DNA of 7,142 nucleotides from Treponema sp. (GCA_031254385.1 JAIRUO010000272.1:1-7142); one strand, 5' to 3'; shown: positions 1-5,514, counted from the stretch's first letter. The notes: generated by a model from the letters alone, not told the origin. Program-made: numbers and translations.

Positions 1-1212
1 GAGAAAAACAATCAGGATGATACGGCATTGCTTCTAACAGAACGAAGCGAGCCAAAAGTGCTGGTAAATCAATGCGGAGGCTTTAACGATCTCTATATCG
101 CTCCCCTACTCCACCGCACCGGGCTTTTGACCGCCTTTGATCTTATGCCTTATCACGAGGGCTTTCTTCTGCGTTTCCCCCCAACTGGCAAGGTGATGGA
201 TCTAGTAGCGTTTGAAGACAGCCCAGAATTATTTGATGTTTACAGCGAATACAAAAAATGGGGTCGCATAGTCAGCGTACAGGCCGTCGGCCACCTTAAC
301 CGCATTATATCCAGTGGTACCATCAGGGATTATATTCGCATAACAGAAGCCTTTCAGGAAAAAAAGTTAGCCGAAATTGCGGATCGTATATACGAAAAGA
401 AAGAAACCGTAAAGGCCGTGCTTATTGCCGGGCCTTCCAGTTCTGGAAAAACCACCACTGCAAAAAGGCTTTCCATTGCCTTAAGGGTGATGGGCATAGA
501 ACCCATTGCCATCAGCCTGGATGATTATTATGTGGGAACAGACAAAACCCCAAGGGACGCAAAAGGCGAACCTGATTATGAATGTCTTGAGGCCCTTGAT
601 ATTCCCTTCCTTAATGAACAGCTTCTTTCCCTGCTGGCTGGAGAAGAAGCCACGCTTCCAATTTTTGACTTTAAGACCGGCAGGCGCAGGGAATCCGGCG
701 GAAGGAAGATAAGGCTGGATAGGCGCACCATGCTTGTCATTGAAGGCATACACGGCCTAAACGATGCCCTGACCCCGCAGATAAAGAGGGAAACCAAATT
801 CAAGCTCTATGTTTCGGCTCTGACCCAGCTTAATCTTGACGACCATAACCGCATCCCCACCAGCGACAACCGCCTTTTGCGCCGTATGGTAAGGGACTCC
901 CAGTTCCGAGGCGTCAAGGCCGAGAAGACCTTTAAAATGTGGCCCAGCGTGCAAAGGGGAGAAAAAAAGCACATATTCCCCTTCCAGAACGGTGCGGATG
1001 CGGCGTTTAATTCTGCCCTGGATTATGAATTGGCCGTCCTAAAATTCTACGCCGAGCCGCTACTCAGATCTGTCAAACCTGGAATGAAGGATTATGCCGA
1101 AGCTGTTCGGCTCCTGGCCTTCTTGGAGCATTTCGCGCCCATCCCCCCCCAATATGTTCCCGGCCAAAGTATATTGCGGGAATTCATCGGCGAATCGGAC
1201 TTCAAGTACTAG
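1..1212 (+). CDS. Uridine kinase / phosphoribulokinase-family P-loop kinase with ThrRS-like N-terminal domain, 5' partial
   Basis: The frame is open from base 1 to the TAG at 1210-1212 (403 codons), so the true start lies outside the window; the TTG at 28 is not a convincing start. The P-loop kinase domain shows Walker A GPSSSGKT (window residues 144-151), an LDDYY acidic motif (173-177), an IEGIHG strand (247-252) and an arginine-rich lid with RRMVRD (294-299). This fits the uridine kinase/PRK superfamily, which phosphorylates uridine or a related sugar hydroxyl with ATP in the cytoplasm. About 135 residues precede the kinase domain and include HEGFLLRFP, which resembles the second additional domain of threonyl-tRNA synthetase. 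From family knowledge, long spirochaete and clostridial uridine kinases carry TGS/SAD-like N-termini, so roughly 150 residues are probably missing upstream. The exact substrate cannot be read from sequence. An eight-C run lies near the 3' end. The gene converges on the outer-membrane protein gene with a 4-base overlap. Confidence 0.88.
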   Translation, partial: EKNNQDDTALLLTERSEPKVLVNQCGGFNDLYIAPLLHRTGLLTAFDLMPYHEGFLLRFPPTGKVMDLVAFEDSPELFDVYSEYKKWGRIVSVQAVGHLNRIISSGTIRDYIRITEAFQEKKLAEIADRIYEKKETVKAVLIAGPSSSGKTTTAKRLSIALRVMGIEPIAISLDDYYVGTDKTPRDAKGEPDYECLEALDIPFLNEQLLSLLAGEEATLPIFDFKTGRRRESGGRKIRLDRRTMLVIEGIHGLNDALTPQIKRETKFKLYVSALTQLNLDDHNRIPTSDNRLLRRMVRDSQFRGVKAEKTFKMWPSVQRGEKKHIFPFQNGADAAFNSALDYELAVLKFYAEPLLRSVKPGMKDYAEAVRLLAFLEHFAPIPPQYVPGQSILREFIGESDFKY

Positions 1213-2345
1213 TACCGGAAAAGGAAACTAAGGTTCAGGCAATAGGTTGAGTTTTCGCCGCGCTTAGAGCCAAGCTCCCTGCCGTTGATTGCAAAATCCA
1301 CGGTCATGAAGCTGAGATCCAGGCCTATGCCAAAAGCGGGAAGCATGTCGCTAAAGCCGAACCGGAAACTCAGAACATTAAGCATCTTTAGCTCTATTCC
1401 AAGGCCGACATTAAGAAGCGGGCTGCGGGTCATGGATAAAAGATCCAGTATGTCCCTATAATCTGCCATGATTGTTAGATCCGAAATAAACCTGTCCAAA
1501 AAAGAGCTGCGAATCGAATACTTTAGCCCCAGATCCAAACGCCGTTTGACAGTGCCGTAAGAAGTATGTGTGGGAGACGAGTTGAACAGATGTGAAAAAT
1601 CCGTAAACGAATGATAACCGGTTACAAGAACTGGCGAATACACATCAAAACATACCAGTGAAAAAGTAAAATTCTCCCTGAATGTATACCTTAAGCCCAG
1701 GTCAAGGCCCAGGCCAAGTTGAGTGCTAAACGGCTGTCCCAGAGGATCGTCCAGCATAGACAGAGCGTCAGTAATGGAGGCTGCTTTCAATTCTGATACA
1801 CCCCTGAAAAAAACTTTTGCGAAAAAACCAGCATCCAGAAAATGATTATCTTTATTAATAATCCTGAAGGAATAACCGCCTATAGCAAATATTTCCCCGG
1901 CAACAACCGGTTCTATATTTGTACCGCTATTTTTCGCATCTGTTTTTATACGGTTAAAAACGCCAAGACCCCATCCATTGCCTACCCAGCCCAGGGAAAT
2001 TGGGCCTACCATATCAAAACCCACGACAGGCCCGGAACCGCTTATTGTATCGGAAAGGTTAAGGGTACCCGAAGCAGAACGGGCTTTATCTATTATTTCA
2101 AAAAACGGGCCATAAGTACTAATTGTAAGCTCGGCAGCGCTGAATTGTTTTTCTATGCCAACTAAGGCCGCAGGATTGGTAAAAAGGGCGTGAAAAGAGT
2201 CGCCAACTGCGACATGATTACCGCCAAGACCCGCAAACCGGGCTGAAGGTATTACAAACGGATCAATACCATTTATTTGTCCGAAAACCGGAAAACTAAA
2301 ACAGAGAAGAAATAAAACAAACCAGCAAAGAAAAATCCTCCGCAT
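1209..2345 (-). CDS. Outer-membrane beta-barrel protein (PorV/FadL-like, treponemal type)
   Basis: The protein has 378 residues from the ATG at 2345-2343. It opens with a signal peptide: MRR, then a hydrophobic stretch (FLCWFVLFLLCFSFPVFG) with likely cleavage near VFG|Q. The mature N-terminus has the SARFAGLGG...VAVGDSFHALFTNPAALV pattern, which resembles the conserved plug-and-strand region of PorV/FadL-like barrels (A-x-GG-A-x-VA-x-x-D...NPA-x-L). The rest alternates short amphipathic strands rich in G, F, Y and L, and the protein ends in an aromatic residue (SFLFRY), as barrel substrates of the BAM machinery often do. Role: probably an outer-membrane porin or hydrophobic-compound channel; the substrate is unknown. 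A start 12 bases upstream (2357) is also possible, but only 2345 has a ribosome binding site at proper distance. It is the last gene of the bactofilin-TPR-mtaB cluster, 25 bp after mtaB. I am sure of an exported barrel, less sure of the family. Confidence 0.75.
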   Translation of the reverse strand: MRRIFLCWFVLFLLCFSFPVFGQINGIDPFVIPSARFAGLGGNHVAVGDSFHALFTNPAALVGIEKQFSAAELTISTYGPFFEIIDKARSASGTLNLSDTISGSGPVVGFDMVGPISLGWVGNGWGLGVFNRIKTDAKNSGTNIEPVVAGEIFAIGGYSFRIINKDNHFLDAGFFAKVFFRGVSELKAASITDALSMLDDPLGQPFSTQLGLGLDLGLRYTFRENFTFSLVCFDVYSPVLVTGYHSFTDFSHLFNSSPTHTSYGTVKRRLDLGLKYSIRSSFLDRFISDLTIMADYRDILDLLSMTRSPLLNVGLGIELKMLNVLSFRFGFSDMLPAFGIGLDLSFMTVDFAINGRELGSKRGENSTYCLNLSFLFRY

Positions 2346-2351
2346 TGAAAA

Positions 2352-2355
2352 CCTC
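2352..2355 (-). promoter_or_regulatory. Ribosome binding site deciding the barrel-protein start
   Basis: On the minus strand GAGG is followed by six bases (TTTTCA) and the ATG at 2345-2343. The upstream in-frame ATG at 2357-2355 is preceded only by A/T-rich sequence with no Shine-Dalgarno match, and that ATG itself overlaps the GAGG. The downstream ATG is therefore preferred, and it gives a compact MRR-type signal peptide. Confidence 0.65.
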
Positions 2356-2370
2356 ATTATTTAATATATA

Positions 2371-3834
2371 TCATATTATTATATCGGCCTCTGCGTCAAA
2401 TCGGCGGTACAAAAGGTCTTCTTTTTTTGCTTCTGGCCTGCCGAGTATACGGCAGCGATAAGCCCTGCCGGCTTCTGGCTTAAACCCGTTTTTAGAGGAA
2501 ATGTGAAGCTTAAGGTAATTCTCTGACAGGAAGGCGCCTTCTTCGGCAATTGCTTCAACTTCCCTGCCTATCCAGCGGCCAACATAATCCAGGCGCTGCA
2601 TTCGAGCCAGACAATTAAGTTTTTCTGCCCGGATTCCGGCTTCTTTTTCTGTAATGCGGTCCTTGAAATTCCAGGCTTCCGTACCAGGCCGCCGCGAAAA
2701 AGGAAAGGCATGGATTCCGGCAAATCCCACTTTTTGGCAGAAATCGAATGTTTTGTCGAATTCAGCGCTGGTTTCTCCGGGAAAACCTGTAATAATATCA
2801 CAGCCAAGAAAGGGATCGCCTTTGGCGGATTGAAGCAGCCTAATACATTCCAATGCCTCTTCTGGAGTATAAGACCTGTTCATGCGTTTAAGGATCACGC
2901 TGCTTGCAGATTGCAGGGAAAGATGAAAATGGGGGCGTATTCTTTTATGCGATACTGCCTTAATAAAAGCAGGGGAAAAAAACAACGGTTCCGGCTCTAT
3001 CGATGAAAGCCGTATTCGTATACTTTTGGTTTCGGATACCAGATATTCCAGGAGCTCCGCCAGATTCAAAAAACCCTCTTTGCTTTTTCCCAAATATTGG
3101 GAGATATTTACCCCTGTCAGTACCGCTTCTTCATATCCCTTTTCCTCAAGCGACCTGAGACAATCCAAAACCTCGGAAGCCTCAAGGCTCCGTGTCTTTC
3201 CCCTGGCAATGCGTGTTCTACAATAAGAACAATGGTTATCGCAGCCGTCCTGGATTTTAAGGAAAGACCTGGAATGAAAAGAAAAACCATCTGGCCTGTA
3301 ATTAAAAGACGGGTCGTCTGCGGAAGCTGGAGAACTCCGGCCTTGGCCTTGATAGAGCACCCATGCGGAAACCAGCTCTCTTAAACCGGAAAAATCCGTT
3401 TCAGCAGAACCAGAAGCTGCCAAAAAATGGGGCAATTCCAGCAATCGGTCTTTCGAGTCTCCTAGAATGACAAAAAGCCGCTTCTCTGGTCCAAATGAAC
3501 TTGAGTCCTTTGGACTTCCGTCCAATGGACTAGTGTCCAATGATTCCAAAGCCTCTGCCTCTAACTGCGCATAACAGCCGGTAACAATGAGTATAAGCTC
3601 GGAATTTTCCCTTAGGGCCTTTCGGATTACCCTTCTTGCTTTTTGTTCGGATTTGGAGGTTACAGTGCAGGTATTGACAATTAGAATGGACGCGCCTGAT
3701 TCTTCCCCAGTTGATTCTGCCAGGAAAAAACCTTCTTTGCGAAAGGCATCGGCAATGGATTCGCTTTCAAGCTGGTTTAACTTACAGCCCAAAGTATAAA
3801 CGGCAACAGGCCATTTTTTAGCATCAAAAGGCAT
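2371..3834 (-). CDS. mtaB: tRNA (N6-L-threonylcarbamoyladenosine-37) 2-methylthiotransferase MtaB
   Basis: The protein (487 residues) is a radical-SAM methylthiotransferase that converts t6A37 to ms2t6A37 in tRNAs reading ANN codons, in the cytoplasm. The N-terminal UPF0004/MTTase domain begins with YTLGCKLNQLES, close to the MtaB-type YTLGCKVNQYES. Its three cluster cysteines are visible at C17, C56 (NTCTVTS) and C87 (GCYAQ). The radical-SAM motif CDNHCSYC gives C198, C202 and C205, followed by RIARGKTRS and VLTGVNISQY. The tail after about residue 425 is compatible with a TRAM-like RNA-binding domain. Many family members are about 430-450 residues; the excess here sits largely in the linker between residues 92 and 187, which includes a five-residue tandem repeat (S/P-L/K-D-x-S, residues 98-112). 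The start lies 20 bp after the TPR stop; no strong Shine-Dalgarno is seen, so translation may depend on coupling. The YTLGCK motif favours MtaB over MiaB or RimO. Confidence 0.9.
   Translation of the reverse strand: MPFDAKKWPVAVYTLGCKLNQLESESIADAFRKEGFFLAESTGEESGASILIVNTCTVTSKSEQKARRVIRKALRENSELILIVTGCYAQLEAEALESLDTSPLDGSPKDSSSFGPEKRLFVILGDSKDRLLELPHFLAASGSAETDFSGLRELVSAWVLYQGQGRSSPASADDPSFNYRPDGFSFHSRSFLKIQDGCDNHCSYCRTRIARGKTRSLEASEVLDCLRSLEEKGYEEAVLTGVNISQYLGKSKEGFLNLAELLEYLVSETKSIRIRLSSIEPEPLFFSPAFIKAVSHKRIRPHFHLSLQSASSVILKRMNRSYTPEEALECIRLLQSAKGDPFLGCDIITGFPGETSAEFDKTFDFCQKVGFAGIHAFPFSRRPGTEAWNFKDRITEKEAGIRAEKLNCLARMQRLDYVGRWIGREVEAIAEEGAFLSENYLKLHISSKNGFKPEAGRAYRCRILGRPEAKKEDLLYRRFDAEADIII
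3499..3543 (-). repeat. 15-bp tandem repeat inside the mtaB linker
   Basis: There are three direct 15-bp units at 3499-3513, 3514-3528 and 3529-3543. On the plus strand they share the pattern ACT-NNN-GTCC-NN-TGR, and a weaker fourth copy may sit at 3484-3498. The period is five codons, so the array stays in frame and encodes SLDTS / PLDGS / PKDSS. Small hairpins are embedded in it: AGTCC-TTT-GGACT at 3504-3516 and GTCC-AAT-GGAC at 3520-3530. The array lies between the MTTase and radical-SAM domains, where length change should be tolerated. Confidence 0.7.
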
Positions 3835-3854
3835 TTGTTGGATTGAGCGGCGGA

Positions 3855-4538
3855 TTACCGCGCCTGCAAAGCCATGGCCTGCCTGACTCGATCAATGCCG
3901 CGCCGGGCATCCACAAGCTGTGAATTCAGTGAAAGGGCCTGGTTATAGGCAACTGCGGCTTCGGACAGATCCCCCGCGTTTTCCCTGGCATAAGCCAGCC
4001 GTGTCCACCAGTCCGCATTCCCCGGAACCCAGTGTACAGCGGTTGTCAGGGCAATATCGGCATGCATAAAACGGCCAAGCCGTATGTAAATTTCACCCAA
4101 ATAATAGTACACCCTGTCTATGCGCTGGCCTGCCGGCGCCAGATTCACATATTCCTGAAAGAACTGGAGAGCCTCGGCGTTCCTGCCTTCATAAAAATGA
4201 ATCTCTCCTAAAATTTCAATTATACGGGGATCATAACGGCTTATATTTCGCCCTGCCTGGGCATAGGTCATGGCTTCGGAATAGCGCCCCAGACTGATAA
4301 GGCTCCAGCAGATAACGACATGGGCCTCAATATTCCTTGGATTCTCCGCGATTTCGAGCCTGCATATTTCCACTGAGCGCTGGTAATTTTGGTTTCTGTA
4401 TTCCGTCAGGGCATCAGGCCGATTCTGGGGAAAAACCTGGCAGGCCAGGAAAAAAAGGATAAAAAAAACAATTGGTCTATTCATAAAAGCAGATTTTACC
4501 AAGAAGGCCCGGAGCAAGGCAGAGAAGCTGCGCGTCAT
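3855..4538 (-). CDS. Exported TPR-repeat protein
   Basis: The protein has 227 residues from the ATG at 4538-4536. The N-terminus holds a hydrophobic export segment (FILFFLACQVFPQ, about residues 25-38) after a long basic n-region. Cysteine 33, preceded by FLA, could be a relaxed spirochaetal lipobox, but signal peptidase I cleavage is also possible. From about residue 42 to 217 there are some five tetratricopeptide units, recognisable by pairs of helices with patterns such as SLGRYSEAMTYAQAG, YEGRNAEALQFFQEY, RLGRFMHADIALTTA and NAGDLSEAAVAYNQAL. TPR proteins are scaffolds for protein-protein contacts; the partner is unknown. The start overlaps the bactofilin stop as ATGA (4538-4535), typical of translational coupling, so I chose it over the ATG at 4568 (34-base overlap) and over the ATG at 4484, which would give a shorter classical signal peptide MNRP. 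None of these starts has a clear Shine-Dalgarno. Confidence 0.8.
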   Translation of the reverse strand: MTRSFSALLRAFLVKSAFMNRPIVFFILFFLACQVFPQNRPDALTEYRNQNYQRSVEICRLEIAENPRNIEAHVVICWSLISLGRYSEAMTYAQAGRNISRYDPRIIEILGEIHFYEGRNAEALQFFQEYVNLAPAGQRIDRVYYYLGEIYIRLGRFMHADIALTTAVHWVPGNADWWTRLAYARENAGDLSEAAVAYNQALSLNSQLVDARRGIDRVRQAMALQAR

Positions 4539-4900
4539 AATACAGGTTTTTTTTCTGTCATTGTACAACGCCCATTAAACACACATCCGGTCTCCATAAA
4601 TATTTCCGGGGCCGTAACATTCCCGTGCAGCTTGCCGGTAACAGTTACTTCCACTTTCTCTGCAGCAGTTACATCGCCCTTAACCGATCCTCGGATGATT
4701 ACCCGCGAAGCTTTAATATTTGCTTCAACAACCGCACCTTCATCAACTACCAGCAATGATTGGGCTGAAATATCGCCGGATAGTCTGCCGCGGATTAGGA
4801 AAGGCTTGTCAAACGTAAGAGTGCCGGAAAATTCTATATCTGAAGAAAGAATCGTGTCAAAATCGTCATCTTCAAGAGTATCGTTGTGCACATCAGTCAT
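4535..4900 (-). CDS. Bactofilin (polymer-forming cytoskeletal protein, DUF583 family)
   Basis: The protein has 121 residues, close to the usual size for small bactofilins. After a short acidic N-terminal tail (DTLEDDDFDT) comes the right-handed beta-helix core with regular turns of about 18 residues: FSGTLTFDKPFLIRGRLSGD, then ISAQSLLVVDEGAVVEANI, then KASRVIIRGSVKGDV and EKVEVTVTGKLHGNV, ending in a short tail (EKKPVL). Spaced glycines and the I/V-x-G-x-V-x-G-D/N pattern are typical of the family. Bactofilins self-assemble without nucleotide into filaments, often membrane-associated, and act in cell shape, peptidoglycan enzyme placement or motility; in spirochaetes a role in cell morphology is plausible but inferred. 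This is the first gene of the minus-strand cluster, overlapping the TPR gene by four bases. No alternative start exists upstream before an in-frame stop, and no Shine-Dalgarno precedes the ATG. Confidence 0.9.
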   Translation of the reverse strand: MTDVHNDTLEDDDFDTILSSDIEFSGTLTFDKPFLIRGRLSGDISAQSLLVVDEGAVVEANIKASRVIIRGSVKGDVTAAEKVEVTVTGKLHGNVTAPEIFMETGCVFNGRCTMTEKKPVL

Positions 4901-4907
4901 ATAGAGA

Positions 4908-4936
4908 AATTTAACCGGGAGGGGCCTTCAGGTCAA
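4908..4936 (-). promoter_or_regulatory. Candidate sigma-70-type promoter of the bactofilin operon
   Basis: On the minus strand, TTGACC (4936-4931) is followed by a 17-bp spacer and TAAATT (4913-4908). These match 5/6 and 4/6 of the -35 and -10 consensus. Only seven bases separate the -10 from the ATG at 4900, so transcription would start at or within a base or two of the start codon. Confidence 0.45.
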
Positions 4937-4938
4937 GG

Positions 4939-5039
4939 GGTCTAAAAACGGCATACGCCCCTTCGGGCCGTTTGCCGATAGGAATTGATTTTAGCGCCGC
5001 CATTCGGCGGCGTGGCGTCATCCATGCCGTTTTTAGACC
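4939..5039. repeat. 101-bp palindromic element with perfect 16-bp terminal inverted repeats
   Basis: The arm at 4939-4954 (GGTCTAAAAACGGCAT) is the exact reverse complement of 5024-5039. Two smaller hairpins lie inside: GCCC-CTTC-GGGC at 4957-4968, and CGCCGCC-ATTC-GGCGGCG at 4995-5012. No obvious target-site duplication flanks the arms, and no ORF of note lies inside. It resembles a REP/MITE-like extragenic palindromic element. As it lies between two same-strand genes, it could also act as an RNA structure or terminator for the small upstream gene, though no T-run follows the outer stem. Confidence 0.7.
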
Positions 5040-5041
5040 TC

Positions 5042-5113
5042 GACGAATGCTGCGCATTCGTCACCTAAAGCCTTGGAAACAGCGGCATCCATGCCGCCTA
5101 AAGCCTCTGGCTT
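5042..5113. repeat. Run of three short hairpins with direct repeats
   Basis: Three perfect stems are packed together: GACGAATGC-TGC-GCATTCGTC (5042-5062), GCGGCAT-CC-ATGCCGC (5082-5097) and AAGCC-TCT-GGCTT (5101-5113). The 10-mer CCTAAAGCCT occurs at 5064-5073 and again at 5097-5106. The 11-mer CATCCATGCCG at 5086-5096 is also found at 5019-5029 in the neighbouring palindromic element, which links the two blocks. The last hairpin overlaps the stop codon of the small ORF (5114-5112). Terminator function is possible but lacks a U-tract. Confidence 0.65.
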
Positions 5114-5321
5114 AAGCGGAAAATAGGGCTATTTCATCCACTGTGTATCCGGTGTCTTCGGCTATGTGGGCTAAGGGATAACCCCTGGCTTTTAGGTTCT
5201 GGATTATCTCGGCCATTTTTGCCCTGAACTTCTTCCGTTCGTCCTCTACTCCCAATACGTAACCGCGTTCTTCCCCAACCCTTGATGCTGAATATAAACT
5301 GTGCGCCTGATCCTGGTCCAT
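5112..5321 (-). CDS. Small protein resembling the C-terminal tail of Rpn/PD-(D/E)XK transposase-like proteins; possible gene remnant
   Basis: The protein has 69 residues from the second of two adjacent ATGs (5321-5319), with the first at 5324-5322. The composition is charged and helical (VEDERKKFRAKMAEIIQNLK) and it ends in a helix-turn-helix-like stretch, GYPLAHIAEDTGYTVDEI. This matches the general pattern of the tails of Rpn family recombination-promoting nucleases/PDDEXK_2 'transposases' (KxxGxxxxxIAxxTGLSxxEI). The nuclease core is absent. The frame stays open for 31 codons upstream of 5324, back to a TAA at 5420-5418, and reads protein-like (ARGRIDKDALVSVFSNI), so this may be the 3' end of a decayed longer gene. 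Against decay, a GGAGG ribosome binding site and a plausible promoter sit directly ahead. The function of the isolated tail is unknown, and the family link is recognition by pattern only. Confidence 0.5.
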   Translation of the reverse strand: MDQDQAHSLYSASRVGEERGYVLGVEDERKKFRAKMAEIIQNLKARGYPLAHIAEDTGYTVDEIALFSA

Positions 5322-5325
5322 CATT

Positions 5326-5330
5326 CCTCC
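5326..5330 (-). promoter_or_regulatory. Strong ribosome binding site of the small ORF
   Basis: GGAGG on the minus strand lies one base before the ATG at 5324 and four bases before the ATG at 5321. The longer spacing is closer to normal and favours 5321 as the start. A TTG three codons upstream of the first ATG abuts the GGAGG and is unlikely to be used. Confidence 0.6.
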
Positions 5331-5350
5331 CAAGAAACTGGATATATTAG

Positions 5351-5380
5351 AGAATACGCTGACAAGAGCGTCTTTGTCAA
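5351..5380 (-). promoter_or_regulatory. Candidate promoter of the small ORF, embedded in a dyad
   Basis: On the minus strand, TTGACA (5380-5375, full -35 match) is followed by an 18-bp spacer and TATTCT (5356-5351, 4/6 match to -10). It would give a leader of about 20-25 bases ending in the GGAGG site. The promoter sits within nested inverted repeats, GAGAAT/ATTCTC (5350-5355 and 5380-5385) and GACAA/TTGTC (5361-5365 and 5374-5378), which could be an operator. Confidence 0.4.
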
Positions 5381-5421
5381 TTCTCCCTCTTGCTAAAAGC
5401 CTGGGGGTGTAATATTCTTAA

Positions 5422-5449
5422 CTGTCAGGTTATTTTATAGTAATATAAT
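5422..5449 (+). promoter_or_regulatory. Candidate promoter of the chemoreceptor gene
   Basis: CTGTCA (5422-5427, 4/6 match to -35), a 16-bp spacer and a perfect TATAAT (5444-5449) lie in a very A/T-rich stretch about 65 bases before the chemoreceptor ATG. I see no sigma-28 (flagellar) type promoter close to the gene. The perfect -10 is the main support; in A/T-rich DNA it can arise by chance. Confidence 0.4.
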
Positions 5450-5502
5450 TTAATTTGTACTATTTTTTTATGTTAAAAATGTAAGAAAACCCATCAGGAA
5501 AA

Positions 5503-5510
5503 GGGAGAGG
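5503..5510 (+). promoter_or_regulatory. Ribosome binding site of the chemoreceptor gene
   Basis: GGGAGAGG ends four bases before the ATG at 5515. This purine-rich match fixes the start of the chemoreceptor. Confidence 0.7.
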
Positions 5511-5514
5511 CAAA

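Noticed and set aside
1842..2165. Plus-strand ORF inside the barrel-protein gene
   Set aside because: There is no ribosome binding site or family pattern, and the minus-strand protein has a signal peptide and barrel features over this whole stretch.
3849..3861. GCGG-ATTA-CCGC mini-hairpin at the TPR stop codon as a terminator
   Set aside because: The stem is only four base pairs, no T-run follows, and mtaB begins 20 bp downstream in the same operon.
4389..4904. Plus-strand ORF of 171 codons across the TPR and bactofilin genes
   Set aside because: It is antisense to two well-supported genes; the serine/threonine-rich translation mirrors the bactofilin valine/glycine codons and shows no domain.
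4974..4980. GCCGATA, matching the -10 of flagellar sigma-28 promoters, on the plus strand
   Set aside because: The nearest TAAA lies too far upstream for the normal spacing, the motif sits inside the palindromic element, and no plus-strand gene follows for over 500 bases.
4939..5113. CRISPR array or tRNA-like structure
   Set aside because: The repeats are inverted and irregularly spaced with no uniform spacers, and no cloverleaf or anticodon arrangement can be made out.
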